Part shown: one piece after another, positions 8,620-16,686 of the stretch
Position numbering within the stretch: position 1 is the stretch's first letter
Layout: every line of letters begins with the position of its first letter
Assembly: GCA_034722015.1 (NCBI GenBank)
Contig: JAYENI010000157.1
Location: 1-64,000, forward strand
Source of the DNA: JAJDOJ01 sp034722015
Lineage (GTDB): Bacteria > Pseudomonadota > Gammaproteobacteria > JAJDOJ01
DNA: 64,000 nt
Reading direction: 5' to 3'
Program-made: the position numbers and the translations under genes
The notes under the pieces: generated by a model
What the model saw: the letters and a program-made list of their open reading frames with translations, nothing else
Told to the model about the DNA's origin: nothing
Database searches by the model: none

Positions 8620-9167
8620 TCGCTACCCGATTTCAGGTGGTCGCGCGTCATGTACAGCGCCGCGATGCTGCGCGCCTCCGAGAAGTCGTCGCGCCGCAGG
8701 AGCTCGTCAATACGGTCCACTCGCCAGGGAATCACCTCTATCTCCTCCGGCTCGTCCCCTGGCAGGCGTTTCTCGTAGAGGTCCCCCGCCAGCACCACGT
8801 GCGTCATGCTGCCGATATATCCGGGCGCCACGCTGAACGTGGCGAGCTGTTCGAGATGTTTCGCCCCGTAGCCGGTTTCCTCCATGATCTCGCGATTTGC
8901 CGCCTCGAGGACTTCCTCGCCATCCTCGATGCGTCCCTTGGGGAATCCGACCTCGTAGCGATCGGTCCCCGCGGCGTACTCGCGGATCAGCAACACGGTT
9001 TCCCGGTCCAGCAGTGGCACCACGAGGACCGCCCCGCGCCGGCCCCCCTTGAGGCGTTCGTACCGGGCGCGGGTCCCGTTGGAAAATTCAAGATCCAGTT
9101 CCTCCACGCGAAAGAAGCGCGTCCGGGTAATGGTTCTTTTCTCGAGAATCTTCGGCGTGTTAGGCAT
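8616..9167 (-). CDS. nudE: ADP-compounds hydrolase NudE (Nudix)
   Basis: A 183-residue Nudix hydrolase. The Nudix box is complete near residues 76-98, from GRIEDGEEV to REIMEETGY, giving the catalytic helix and metal-binding glutamates. Flanking residues (LLIREYAAGTDRYEVGFPKG, APGYIGSMTHVVLA) are typical of NudE/ADP-ribose pyrophosphatase types. It hydrolyses ADP-ribose, Ap3A or NADH in characterised relatives. It is co-transcribed with cysQ, and divergent yrfG lies nearby, the same neighbourhood as in E. coli (yrfE-yrfG). Confidence 0.92.
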   Translation of the reverse strand: MPNTPKILEKRTITRTRFFRVEELDLEFSNGTRARYERLKGGRRGAVLVVPLLDRETVLLIREYAAGTDRYEVGFPKGRIEDGEEVLEAANREIMEETGYGAKHLEQLATFSVAPGYIGSMTHVVLAGDLYEKRLPGDEPEEIEVIPWRVDRIDELLRRDDFSEARSIAALYMTRDHLKSGSE

Positions 9168-9194
9168 GGGGAAAGAAGACTACACCTGTTGAGG

Positions 9195-9878
9195 TCAGCA
9201 ACCGTCGGCGCCGGTGTCCGATGCATCAATTTGTTCGAATTCGATCGCGGTAGTTAACCGTCCCTCGAACCAGGCGTCAATGTATACCACCCCGGGCTCC
9301 TCGGTCAGGGTGAACCCGGGCCGGGGTTTGGGATCCACCCGCCGCAACGCAAGACAGGGTCCCGGTATGCGGATTTCCATGGTAACGTGCATCGGGTAGA
9401 AGCCGTCCAGGAACTGACGCATGAAGGGGCCGTTTTTCAGCAGGAAGCGCCCCTTGCCGCCAGCGGACAAGGCCCTGGTATCGGCGCTGATGCAGATCCT
9501 GGCACCGCGCCGGATCTCCTCCATTTGTATCGTATGGCCCTCAACCCGGGCGCGCCCGATGCCTGAACGCGAGACGATTTCCAGCCCTCGTACCCGATCC
9601 GGGTGGTAGACGATTTGTGTGTCGGGCACGGGATCCAGGTGTGAATGACATTGGTTCAGTCTCACCCAGCCGTCGGCAAGGCTCGTTGACAGGATCTCCA
9701 TTCGATTGTGGTGGTGGTGCACCGGTTGTTCCGGCGGGCTGTCGAGAAACCTCAGCTCCCCTTCGTTGACGGCCCGCACATCGATGTCGAAATCGTCTGC
9801 CGGCCACCCTGGTTCGTCGTCCTTCCCGGCGGCGCTATGCGACGAGAATATCGCCGCCGCGAGCACAAGCGTCGGCAT
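9195..9878 (-). CDS. Exported conserved hypothetical protein
   Basis: A 227-residue protein that I do not recognise. The ATG at 9876-9878 gives a plausible Sec signal peptide (MPTLVLAAAIFSSHSAAG); upstream in-frame codons to 9995 would bury it. The mature part has a histidine cluster (PVHHHHNRMEIL near residue 55), a mainly beta-type composition and one Cys near the middle (RLNQCHSH). It ends 27 bp before nudE on the same strand and is probably the first gene of a three-gene unit with nudE and cysQ. Localisation is likely periplasmic; function unknown. Confidence 0.65.
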   Translation of the reverse strand: MPTLVLAAAIFSSHSAAGKDDEPGWPADDFDIDVRAVNEGELRFLDSPPEQPVHHHHNRMEILSTSLADGWVRLNQCHSHLDPVPDTQIVYHPDRVRGLEIVSRSGIGRARVEGHTIQMEEIRRGARICISADTRALSAGGKGRFLLKNGPFMRQFLDGFYPMHVTMEIRIPGPCLALRRVDPKPRPGFTLTEEPGVVYIDAWFEGRLTTAIEFEQIDASDTGADGC

Positions 9879-10158
9879 GCGGCGCACGCTGCGATGGAGT
9901 GTTCGTCCACTTAGGCAATGGGTCACGGTCACGACCGCTCGGCAGTTTGGGTAGATGGGGATTCTGCGGCCCATTACGGCGTCCCGCAACCGCATCAGAC
10001 CTTCGGTGAGGCATGGCGAGGGACCCCGTGATCACGGCGATGTCCACCGGGGGCGCCACTTGGTAGACTTTCCCCGCATCGGGCATTGAATACCGCCGGG
10101 ATGCAGAACGGCGGACGAGACACAGATACATGGCGCGTGGGCGGCGCGGGATCCCGGG

Positions 10159-10815
10159 ATGATGCTGGACTGGACGAAAGTCGCGACGGTGTTCCTCGAT
10201 ATGGACGGCACCCTGCTGGACCTCCATTTCGATAACTATTTCTGGCTCGAGCACATCCCGCTGCGTTACGGCGAAAAGCACGGCCTTGAAAGCGCTGAAG
10301 CGCGAGAGGCGCTGATGCGGAAATACCGTTCGGTCGAGGGGACCCTGCAATGGTATTGCATCGACTACTGGAGCGGGGAACTGGAACTTGATATCACCGC
10401 GCTCAAACAGGAGGTGGCACACAAGATCGCAGTGCATCCGCACGCAGAGCGTTTTCTCGCGGCGGTGAGGGGAAGCGGGCGTCGCCTGATGCTGCTGACC
10501 AACGCACACGGAACCAGCGTTGAGATCAAGTTGCGCAAGACCGAACTTGGACGGTATTTCGACCGCCTGATCGTTTCGCACGATCTGGGGGAACCCAAGG
10601 AGAGCGCGGCGTTCTGGCCGTTGCTACGGGAATATGAGCCGTTCGACCCCAAGAGTGCCCTGCTGGTGGACGACAACCTGTCGGTGCTGCGTGCGGCAGC
10701 GGGCAGCGGGATCGCATGGACGATAGCGGTGAAACGCCCCGATACCACGCTCGGCGAGAAGGACACGGGAGAGTTTCCCGCAATTTCCGATTTCAGCGAA
10801 ATCCTGCCGGACTAA
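10159..10815 (+). CDS. yrfG: GMP/IMP nucleotidase YrfG (HAD family)
   Basis: A 218-residue HAD-superfamily phosphatase. Motif I is FLDMDGTLLDL at residues 12-22 with the nucleophilic Asp; motif II is LLTNAHGT; motif III/IV is LLVDDNLSVL. The cap sequence (HFDNYFWLEHIPLRYGEKHG) is characteristic of YrfG, which dephosphorylates GMP and IMP. It is divergent from the nudE-cysQ unit, as in enterobacteria. The TAA stop (10813-10815) is the left flank of a repeat inserted directly behind the gene. Confidence 0.9.
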   Translation: MMLDWTKVATVFLDMDGTLLDLHFDNYFWLEHIPLRYGEKHGLESAEAREALMRKYRSVEGTLQWYCIDYWSGELELDITALKQEVAHKIAVHPHAERFLAAVRGSGRRLMLLTNAHGTSVEIKLRKTELGRYFDRLIVSHDLGEPKESAAFWPLLREYEPFDPKSALLVDDNLSVLRAAAGSGIAWTIAVKRPDTTLGEKDTGEFPAISDFSEILPD

Positions 10816-10972
10816 GGCGATTTCTGTCGATTGATATCCCATCCTGTTGGTCTTTTCGTCCGTCTCCTGTGTTGCGACAACCGTTCCATAGTCCAACTAT
10901 GCGCCTGTTGTCGCGCCTTGAAGACGAACGAAAAGCCGGCGCAATCCGGTATGTCATTTCCCGGCAATCGCC
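10816..10972 (+). repeat. Dispersed palindromic repeat, full-length copy 2
   Basis: 157 bp, forward orientation, directly after the yrfG TAA stop. The right flank reads TGG rather than TAA, so the target duplication is not intact on that side. The central stem is CATAG...CTATG, a paired change relative to the CATCG...CGATG of most copies. It fills the whole gap to the YkgJ-type gene. Confidence 0.88.
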
Positions 10973-10981
10973 TGGCCGGGA

Positions 10982-11395
10982 CTACCTTCTATCCCAGCGT
11001 TTGAACCGCTTTTTGCAGTAGCGCAGCAGCGACGCATAGTCCTCGAAGTAGAAGTCGAACCCGTCTTCGGCCGGCGCGTCGAACTCGCAGTAGTCGTTCG
11101 AGTGGTCCCGGCAGATCGCAGGACGTTCGTCGTAAATCGCGCAGAATCCGTTGGGCAGGAGGTGATCGCAACGGGAATCCAGGAGCAGGTACCAGCCATC
11201 CGAATCCTTGTAGGCCTTGACGTTCCGGTGAGAGACCTGCCAGAGGAGATGATCGAAGTCGCTCTTGCTCCGGGGGGCGTCGATGTGCTGGGTGACATAG
11301 GTGCAGCACTTTGAATTGCTGCAATAGCCGCACTTGGTCTCCGGCGTCATGTCTTCGACGCGAACCGGTATCTCTGTCTTGCCGTGTCTGGGCAT
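10982..11395 (-). CDS. YkgJ-family cysteine-cluster protein
   Basis: A 137-residue protein of the YkgJ/YcgN type, thought to bind zinc or an Fe-S centre through clustered cysteines. Visible are CGYCSNSKCCTYV near residues 22-34, CDHLLPNGFCAIYDERPAIC in the middle and YCEFDAP further on. The ATG at 11393-11395 is chosen; the longer reading from 11437 would start at a TTG in the flank of the neighbouring repeat. No function is established. The gene sits alone between two repeat copies of opposite orientation. Confidence 0.8.
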   Translation of the reverse strand: MPRHGKTEIPVRVEDMTPETKCGYCSNSKCCTYVTQHIDAPRSKSDFDHLLWQVSHRNVKAYKDSDGWYLLLDSRCDHLLPNGFCAIYDERPAICRDHSNDYCEFDAPAEDGFDFYFEDYASLLRYCKKRFKRWDRR

Positions 11396-11437
11396 GGGTG
11401 TGATGAGTTCCTGTGCGAAACCGTTCGCCCGCAACAA

Positions 11438-11593
11438 GGCGATTGCCGGAAAATGGCATACCAGAATGCGCTGAATTTTCGTTCGTATTCAAGGCGCGCC
11501 AACTGAAGCATAGCAAGCTATGTGACAGTTGGCGCAACGTAGAAGACGGGCGAAAAAACAAGCAGGCTAGTATGTCATTTGACAGAAATCGCC
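11438..11593 (-). repeat. Dispersed palindromic repeat, copy 3 (156 bp)
   Basis: Reverse orientation. Flanks are CAA on the left and TAA on the right. The interior is the most diverged of all copies, yet the hairpin is kept: the usual GCGACAAC/GTTGTCGC arms are replaced by GCGCCAACTG/CAGTTGGCGC, a perfect 10-bp stem, with an inner CATAG/CTATG stem. Confidence 0.85.
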
Positions 11594-11604
11594 TAAGAGC
11601 GAAT

Positions 11605-12372
11605 TTATCCCGCTGCGTCAATCCGGAACTCAAAATTTCGATCGGGTCGCAGGGGTGGATCGTGCGTCCTTTCCGTCATGGTCACCTCGCCGTCGGAGCG
11701 GACCATCAGGAAAGTGGAGCTGCGGGTGCCATACCCGGCGGCGTCAATGAAAACGGGGCCCAGCACCCTTTCGAGTGACAGGCCGACACCGGTATCGGGC
11801 AAATCCTCGTTACGGGGGAACGACCTGTCACCCAGCATGCTGAAGACGGCCTTAGCACTGATCGCTCCCGAGATGATCAATTCCGACAGGGCGGACTTTC
11901 CCCTGAGTACCTTTGGCCAGGGTGTGTCGAGTTCCCGGTTACTGAGGCCGTAGAGTCCCGTGTCCAGGCGGCGCAGCAGGTCCTTCGGACTATGGTAGTA
12001 CCAGAGTTCATGGGGGTTGCCGGCAAAGAGGCTGAACCCGGCGTAAAACGCCCTTCGGGTTCGAAGCCGTGCCAGAAATTCAGCGGGGGGATCGTCCGAT
12101 TCGAGAAATTCCGACACGACGAGACCACGAGAACGGGCATTCGGGGGGGGCGCTATGGACGATCGGAAATTCGTGACCCCCGCGAAGCGCCCATTGCGAG
12201 TGATGCCCAGCCACGTGCCCCCCTTTTCGAGGTCCCGCCCGGCCAGAACGTCCGGCGCGCCGTCGTGAAAACCGAGTCGTGCGGTTGGCCGCGAAACGAA
12301 TTCGTCCCGGTTCGCCGCCAGTGCGAGTCGGTATCCGGGGGTAGGGTTCCACGCGAGTATGATCAGGCACAT
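11605..12372 (-). CDS. NRDE-family (TANGO2-like) protein
   Basis: A 255-residue member of the NRDE/TANGO2 family. The N-terminal Cys2 (MCLIILAW), the NRDE motif near residue 21 (ALAANRDEFVSRPT) and GTWLGITRNGRFAGVTNFR are all present, as is the C-terminal GTRSSTFLMV. The N-terminal cysteine suggests an Ntn-hydrolase-like fold; recent work links eukaryotic relatives to haem or lipid handling, but the bacterial role is unknown. The gene lies between two repeat copies (3 and 4), with its 3' end 11 bp from copy 3. Confidence 0.85.
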   Translation of the reverse strand: MCLIILAWNPTPGYRLALAANRDEFVSRPTARLGFHDGAPDVLAGRDLEKGGTWLGITRNGRFAGVTNFRSSIAPPPNARSRGLVVSEFLESDDPPAEFLARLRTRRAFYAGFSLFAGNPHELWYYHSPKDLLRRLDTGLYGLSNRELDTPWPKVLRGKSALSELIISGAISAKAVFSMLGDRSFPRNEDLPDTGVGLSLERVLGPVFIDAAGYGTRSSTFLMVRSDGEVTMTERTHDPPLRPDRNFEFRIDAAG

Positions 12373-12442
12373 CGAGTCATCGAGGATACAGCTTGCCGGT
12401 ACGATCCTGCCAACCAGGAAATTTTAGACTGCAATCGCCTAA

Positions 12443-12599
12443 GGCGATTTCTGTCAAATGACATACCATCCTGCTTGTCTTTTCGTCCGTCCTCTGTGTT
12501 GCGACAACCGTGACATCGTTCGACGATGTGCCTGTTGTCGCGCCTTGATGACGAACGAAAATCCGGCGCGATCTGGCATGTTATATTCCGGCAATCGCC
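12443..12599 (+). repeat. Dispersed palindromic repeat, full-length copy 4
   Basis: 157 bp, forward orientation, flanked by TAA on both sides (12440-12442, 12600-12602). Immediately to its left lies GCAATCGCC (12431-12439), the tip of an older copy, so this is an insertion against a remnant. The stop codon of the minus-strand gene at 12601 is a TAG formed from the flank plus the first base of the element; the older tip would have given the same TAG. Confidence 0.9.
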
Positions 12600-13039
12600 T
12601 AAGCCCGGCGTTGCGTGTTCGCGATCATCCAGCTGACCAGCGCCTGGAGCACGAGCTTCTGTTCCCTCGTGCAGCCGGAACTGTGCTGAATGGACTCCAG
12701 CCTATCCTTCATTGACACCACGAGTGACTTGTAGTGCTCCAGTTCGGCACGCGAGTGCTCGACCTCGAGCCGCAGACGACCGACCTCTTCGGCGAGGTTG
12801 CGCTTCTGGAGCCTGATGTCGCCGGGCTGCTTGTAAACCGCAAACCTGCGGTTTCGCGCCATGCGCTCGAGCACGGAGCTGTCTTCCAGTTCGATACCCG
12901 GATACGCACCGAGGAGGTCATCGACCGCTACCTTGCCTTCAAAGGTATGTAGTTGCCCGTCCTGGATCTTGCGTTGTATCTCGCTCCGGCTGACCCCGGC
13001 CAGTCGCGCGGCCCTTGATACGCTGAGGTGATGCATCAT
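12599..13039 (-). CDS. Helix-turn-helix/coiled-coil protein, function unknown
   Basis: A 146-residue protein. Residues 1-45 look like a MerR/excisionase-type winged helix (SVSRAARLAGVSRSEIQRKI), followed by VDDLLGAYPG. From about residue 70 on it is predicted coiled coil (LAEEVGRLRLEVEHSRAELE). ATGATG at 13034-13039 precedes the helix-turn-helix; a longer frame to 13123 exists but its extra residues look non-coding. The TAG stop abuts the repeat, so I cannot exclude that the ancestral protein was longer and was truncated by an insertion. It may bind DNA or act as an adaptor. Confidence 0.65.
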   Translation of the reverse strand: MMHHLSVSRAARLAGVSRSEIQRKIQDGQLHTFEGKVAVDDLLGAYPGIELEDSSVLERMARNRRFAVYKQPGDIRLQKRNLAEEVGRLRLEVEHSRAELEHYKSLVVSMKDRLESIQHSSGCTREQKLVLQALVSWMIANTQRRA

Positions 13040-13179
13040 GTTTCGACAGCCTGCCTGGGGAGAAACACCCGCTGAATCGCCCGATACCGCGATCACGGTG
13101 CGATCCGCCACCGATCTACCCATAAGAGATATGGGTCTCGGGGGAGATTATAGGCCGATTGGGATATATAAGGTAGGGG

Positions 13180-13605
13180 TCAGCCTGTCGGTGTCTGGCC
13201 GCTGTCAGGCCCTTGCGTAAGCTGCCAGCTCCAGGCGCAATCCACCTCTGACCGTACCCTGATCAGACCATCGATCCCCTCGTCCACGATGACCTGCAGA
13301 GGGCTGCGCCGCCGGAACCGGCGATGCGGGGAACGCAACCAGATCAGGCCCACCTTGCGATTCAGGGGATACGTCGTACGGAGTGCGTCGGCGATACCGG
13401 CCAGGTGTTCGACCCGTTTGAATATCGCCTCGTCGTCGGGCAGCGCGGCGCTGCCCTGGCGGTATTTTTCCACGTGGCGTGTGCGGGTCTTTTCCGGCAG
13501 TGCGAGAACGGCGATGATGTCCTCGGCGCTCAATCCCCACTCGTCCAGTGTGTGTACAACCGCCTGGCCCAGGGTGCGTCTCTGCTCTTCGGAATAGTCG
13601 GTCAT
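13180..13605 (-). CDS. Orphan Xre/MbcA/ParS-type (DUF2384) antitoxin-like protein
   Basis: A 141-residue protein. The N-terminal half resembles a helix-turn-helix region (SAEDIIAVLALPEKTRTRHV). The C-terminal half (LAGIADALRTTYPLNRKVGLIWLRSPH then PLQVIVDEGIDGLIRVRSEV) matches the toxin-binding domain that pairs with RES-domain toxins. No RES-type or other toxin gene is adjacent on either side. It may be a solitary regulator or the remnant of a toxin-antitoxin pair. A repeat tip (GACAGAAATCGCC, 13620-13632) lies just upstream of its start. Confidence 0.75.
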   Translation of the reverse strand: MTDYSEEQRRTLGQAVVHTLDEWGLSAEDIIAVLALPEKTRTRHVEKYRQGSAALPDDEAIFKRVEHLAGIADALRTTYPLNRKVGLIWLRSPHRRFRRRSPLQVIVDEGIDGLIRVRSEVDCAWSWQLTQGPDSGQTPTG

Positions 13606-13619
13606 CGTGTCTGCCCCTC

Positions 13620-13632
13620 GACAGAAATCGCC
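13620..13632 (-). repeat. Single-tip remnant of the dispersed repeat
   Basis: GACAGAAATCGCC equals the left tip of the repeat read in reverse, followed by TCA, which fits the TNA target. Nothing else of an element remains. It lies between the DUF2384 gene and the upstream 98-residue gene. Confidence 0.5.
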
Positions 13633-13675
13633 TCAGGTCCCCCGGGTCATTGCACCGGTCGGGACCGGACCCGCG

Positions 13676-13972
13676 TTACTCGGATTCGTCCCTGTTCGTG
13701 CCTTTGCCGATGCGTGAGATCGGAACGACGGTGGACGACTTCGGTTCGTCGCCAAATCGAGGGCGTTCCTTGATCTCCATGCCGGCTTTCTCGGCGAGTT
13801 CACGTTCTCTCGCCGATATCAGGGCGAAACAGGCGCGTATGTCCTTGATGCACCCCTGGCTCAGCGGATGCCGCAGCCCCGGGTCGGGCGTGGTTTCCCT
13901 GACGATCTTCCCCAGGGTCTTTCGCATGGCGATGAGTATGCGCTGTTCTTTCGATAACGATGGATCACTCAT
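13676..13972 (-). CDS. Small conserved hypothetical protein
   Basis: A 98-residue, charged, mostly helical soluble protein (RILIAMRKTLGKIVRETTPD ... IKDIRACFALISARERELAE). It resembles an unnamed conserved family of Gammaproteobacteria; I cannot assign a role. It starts 33 bp behind the dihydrolipoyl dehydrogenase gene on the same strand, so the two are probably co-transcribed. Confidence 0.7.
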   Translation of the reverse strand: MSDPSLSKEQRILIAMRKTLGKIVRETTPDPGLRHPLSQGCIKDIRACFALISARERELAEKAGMEIKERPRFGDEPKSSTVVPISRIGKGTNRDESE

Positions 13973-14005
13973 GGGTACGGCCCTTCGGGTGTCTTGCAGC
14001 GGCCC

Positions 14006-15418
14006 TCAGGCCAGCTCGAGTTCGCGGATCGGGGAGGTTTGCGGTCCCTCTACATTACCGGCGAGGTTGTAGAGCGCTGCCTGCAGGGCCTCCTCGATCA
14101 CCGGATGGTAGAACGGCATGCGGAGCAGGTCGAAGACTGTCTGGCGCTGCTGGATCGACCAGGCGAGCAGATGGCCCAGATTCTCGCCTTTCGGCGCGAT
14201 CAGGCTCGCGCCGAGCAGCCTGCCCCCGTGCTTCTCGGCATACACGCGAATGACGCCCTTGTTCTTGGCCATGATCAGTGCCCGACCTACCGGTCCCATG
14301 CGCATCTCGCCGACGGCAACGTCGTCGCGCTCCGCCAGCTCGGACCACTCCATGCCGGTTTGTACGATGTTAGGGTCGCTGAAGGTGATGCTAAGCGGCG
14401 TCTTGCGCCGGAAGGCGAGGATGGAATCGTGCGACGCGTTATATCCCGCGATCTTACCTTCGTCCCCCGCCTCGTGCAGGATTGGACGTTCGCCGGAAAT
14501 ATCGCCGGCAAGAAAGATGGGAAAACCCTCGATCTGCATCGTCCGCGGATCGAATCGCGGCATGCCTTTGGCATCGAGTTCGACACCGATGTCGCCGAGC
14601 TTAAGGGATTCCAGGTTGGGTACGCGACCCATGGAGGCGAGGATCTTTTCCACCACGATACTCGTATCGCCCGCGGTGACACGCAGTCTGCCGCCCTCTT
14701 TTTTCACAGCGGCCGGCTGCCCCAGGACCAGCGGAAACTCCTTGCCGAGTATCTCCGTGGCCGCCGAGGCCACGACCGGGTCACTGAGCCGTGCGATCGT
14801 ATTGACCTGGTCTATGCCGGTGACTTTCAGCCCGAAACGGCTGAGTGACTGGCCGAGCTCCAGACCGATGACGCCAAGTCCGATGACCGCTATCGACTCA
14901 GGCAGCGTTTCCTGTTCGAAGATGTCGTCGGTCGTGAGGATGTGGTCGCAAAATTTTTCCTCCCACTCCGTAGGCACGATAGGCCGGGATCCCGTGGCGA
15001 TGACGACGCTGCCGGCGATCACCCGCGTTTCGTTGACTTCGAGTACGGTGGGTTCGAGGAAGTGGGCATATCCGTCGATCAGTTCGTCTGCGAGATCGTC
15101 GGTGCTGCTGCCCATTACCCGGTCGACGAAGATGTCCCTCATGTCCCGCACATGGTCAAGGGCATCTACCATACTAAAATTGAGACTTTCCTCGCCGACG
15201 ATGCCGTGTCGGTCGAAGACCTCGCGACGGTGAAAATCTTCCGCGACCTGGATAAACGCCTTGGAGGGCATGCACCCTACACGCGCGCAAGTTGTACCCA
15301 GATGACCGCCGTTGATGAGTACGAAGGATTTTCCCGCCCGACGGGCCTGCGCCATCGCATTCAGGCCCGAGGTGCCGGCCCCGATGATCGCGACGTCGAC
15401 TCGTCTGTCCGTTGACAT
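14006..15418 (-). CDS. Dihydrolipoyl dehydrogenase
   Basis: A 470-residue FAD-dependent pyridine nucleotide-disulfide oxidoreductase. The N-terminal FAD motif is VAIIGAGTSGLNA. The redox-active disulfide is CARVGC in GTTCARVGCMPSKAF. The NAD-binding motif is VIGLGVIGLELGQSLSRFG, and the C-terminal dimer interface holds the catalytic His-Glu pair (PFYHPVIEEAL). The ATG at 15416-15418 is preceded by AGGTGGA. Unlike typical lpd genes it is not near pyruvate or oxoglutarate dehydrogenase genes, and divergence from canonical E3 (an Lpd3-like subtype) is possible, so a role in another lipoamide-dependent system cannot be excluded. Confidence 0.88.
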   Translation of the reverse strand: MSTDRRVDVAIIGAGTSGLNAMAQARRAGKSFVLINGGHLGTTCARVGCMPSKAFIQVAEDFHRREVFDRHGIVGEESLNFSMVDALDHVRDMRDIFVDRVMGSSTDDLADELIDGYAHFLEPTVLEVNETRVIAGSVVIATGSRPIVPTEWEEKFCDHILTTDDIFEQETLPESIAVIGLGVIGLELGQSLSRFGLKVTGIDQVNTIARLSDPVVASAATEILGKEFPLVLGQPAAVKKEGGRLRVTAGDTSIVVEKILASMGRVPNLESLKLGDIGVELDAKGMPRFDPRTMQIEGFPIFLAGDISGERPILHEAGDEGKIAGYNASHDSILAFRRKTPLSITFSDPNIVQTGMEWSELAERDDVAVGEMRMGPVGRALIMAKNKGVIRVYAEKHGGRLLGASLIAPKGENLGHLLAWSIQQRQTVFDLLRMPFYHPVIEEALQAALYNLAGNVEGPQTSPIRELELA

Positions 15419-15676
15419 ATTGATTCCACCTGCTGGATTCGAAACACGGCGAACAAGTCCGGCAACTGCCCTCGCCCGGCTCGCAGCTGGCAATTGTATC
15501 ATGAGGTCCGCGGTGTCCATCCGCACGTCTCCGCGGGCATCCTGCGGCATCTGCTCGAGCGCTGTCTGCCCTTGTTCGGCAGTGTGCTGCAACATCGTGA
15601 AAACCGCCAGGAAAGCCTCGCGAATGGATCTTTTCTATACTCTGGTGTGTTGATCCCATGGCTACGGGAGAAAATC

Positions 15677-15988
15677 ATGAGCCGCGCGGCCTTCCACATT
15701 GGACAGCTGGTCCAGCACAAATTGTTCGAATACCGGGGGGTGGTTTACGACGTGGACCCGGTTTTTCAGGGCACCGAGGCGTGGTATGCCAATGTCGCGC
15801 GCAGCCGTCCCCCCAGAGACAGGCCATGGTATCGTGTACTTGTCGACGGGAAAGGCACCGAGACCTACGTCGCTGAGCGCAATCTGGAACCGGATACCGG
15901 TGATGGCCCCGTGGACCACCCGAAGATCCCGAAGTTTTTCACCGGTTTCGAGAACGGAATCTATCAGTATCGAAGGGACGCGAACTAA
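15677..15988 (+). CDS. hspQ: Heat-shock protein HspQ
   Basis: A 103-residue YccV-like protein. The core FHIGQLVQHKLFEYRGVVYD and the C-terminal RPWYRVLVDG ... TYVAERNLEPD are characteristic. In E. coli HspQ binds hemimethylated oriC DNA and acts as an adaptor for Lon. The ATG at 15677 has GGGAG 6 bp upstream. Upstream frames are not credible. It is monocistronic and divergent from the dihydrolipoyl dehydrogenase operon. Confidence 0.93.
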   Translation: MSRAAFHIGQLVQHKLFEYRGVVYDVDPVFQGTEAWYANVARSRPPRDRPWYRVLVDGKGTETYVAERNLEPDTGDGPVDHPKIPKFFTGFENGIYQYRRDAN

Positions 15989-16151
15989 TGCCCCGCCCCT
16001 GTGATAATGACGGATTCAGCGCCCCCGTGGTGTCCCGCAGCTGCGTTCCAGTGCTCGCAGGGGAATGGCCATTGCCTGCGAGGCGCGCCTTGCCGTGAAC
16101 GTTGAAACGCTGACTGAACTTACAAATATCACAGGGACAGGGTACTAGACC

Positions 16152-16613
16152 ATGCTGGACGCATTGAGGACACTCTTCTCACCGGACGAGGCTCCCGTCG
16201 GCTCAGCCGACCGGGAAGACAAGGATTTACCCCTGGCGGCGGCTGCCCTGCTGCTTGAGGTCGGATACGCGGACGCCGAGATACGCGAGGACGAACTCGA
16301 GGCCATCTCAACGGCATTGCGCAATCGTTTCGGCTTTACCGAGTCGAGCGTACAGACGCTGATCGAGGATGCGCACGAGCAACACCAGGGCGAGCACTCG
16401 ATGTATCCCTTTCTGTCGAAGGTCAACAAGGCATTCTCTCCGTCCCGAAAGGTCCACCTCATAGCGGACATGTGGCGGGTTGCCTACGCGGACAGACGGC
16501 TGGACAAGCACGAGGAACATCGGATTCGCAAGATCTCGGCTCTTCTGCACGTGCCGCACCGCGATTTCATCCGTGCAAAGCTGGAGGTTCGCGAAGAGCT
16601 TGGCATCGACTAA
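16152..16613 (+). CDS. TerB-like (tellurite-resistance family) protein
   Basis: A 153-residue all-helical protein of the TerB/DjlA-like domain family. Paired acidic motifs are visible: GYADAEIREDELEAI near residue 40 and AYADRRLDKHEEHRIRKIS near residue 115, the metal-coordinating repeats of this fold. The role in most bacteria is unknown and need not involve tellurite. The TAA stop (16611-16613) abuts a repeat tip. It converges on the HU-like gene. Confidence 0.85.
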   Translation: MLDALRTLFSPDEAPVGSADREDKDLPLAAAALLLEVGYADAEIREDELEAISTALRNRFGFTESSVQTLIEDAHEQHQGEHSMYPFLSKVNKAFSPSRKVHLIADMWRVAYADRRLDKHEEHRIRKISALLHVPHRDFIRAKLEVREELGID

Positions 16614-16628
16614 GGCGATTTCGTGTCG
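16614..16628 (+). repeat. Left-tip remnant of the dispersed repeat at a stop codon
   Basis: GGCGATTTCGTGTCG follows the TAA stop of the TerB-like gene and matches the consensus left tip GGCGATTTCTGTC with one extra base. The TAA is the expected TNA target. The rest of the element is gone. Confidence 0.5.
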
Positions 16629-16665
16629 AGCACCACGGCTGAAACCTGCGACGCCGCGGTGCTCG
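16627..16665. terminator. Hairpin between convergent genes
   Basis: CGAGCACC (16627-16634) pairs perfectly with GGTGCTCG (16658-16665), extended by CGG/CCG after one mismatch. It separates the TerB-like gene from the HU-like gene. There is no U-tract on either strand, so it may be a weak or Rho-assisted terminator. Confidence 0.4.
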
Positions 16666-16686
16666 GGGGGCTCAGGAAAGTATTTC

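Noticed and set aside
10716..11021. Recurrent short ORFs coding FLSNDIPSCLSFRPS- or MSFDRNRL-type peptides at many sites
   Set aside because: They are all translations of the dispersed palindromic repeat in various frames, run into flanking DNA and share no independent start or ribosome-binding site. They are not a protein family, except that one supplies a possible start at 62024.
15289..15309. Altered redox motif in dihydrolipoyl dehydrogenase (CARVGC)
   Set aside because: Both cysteines and the spacing are intact; the inner residues vary naturally in the family.
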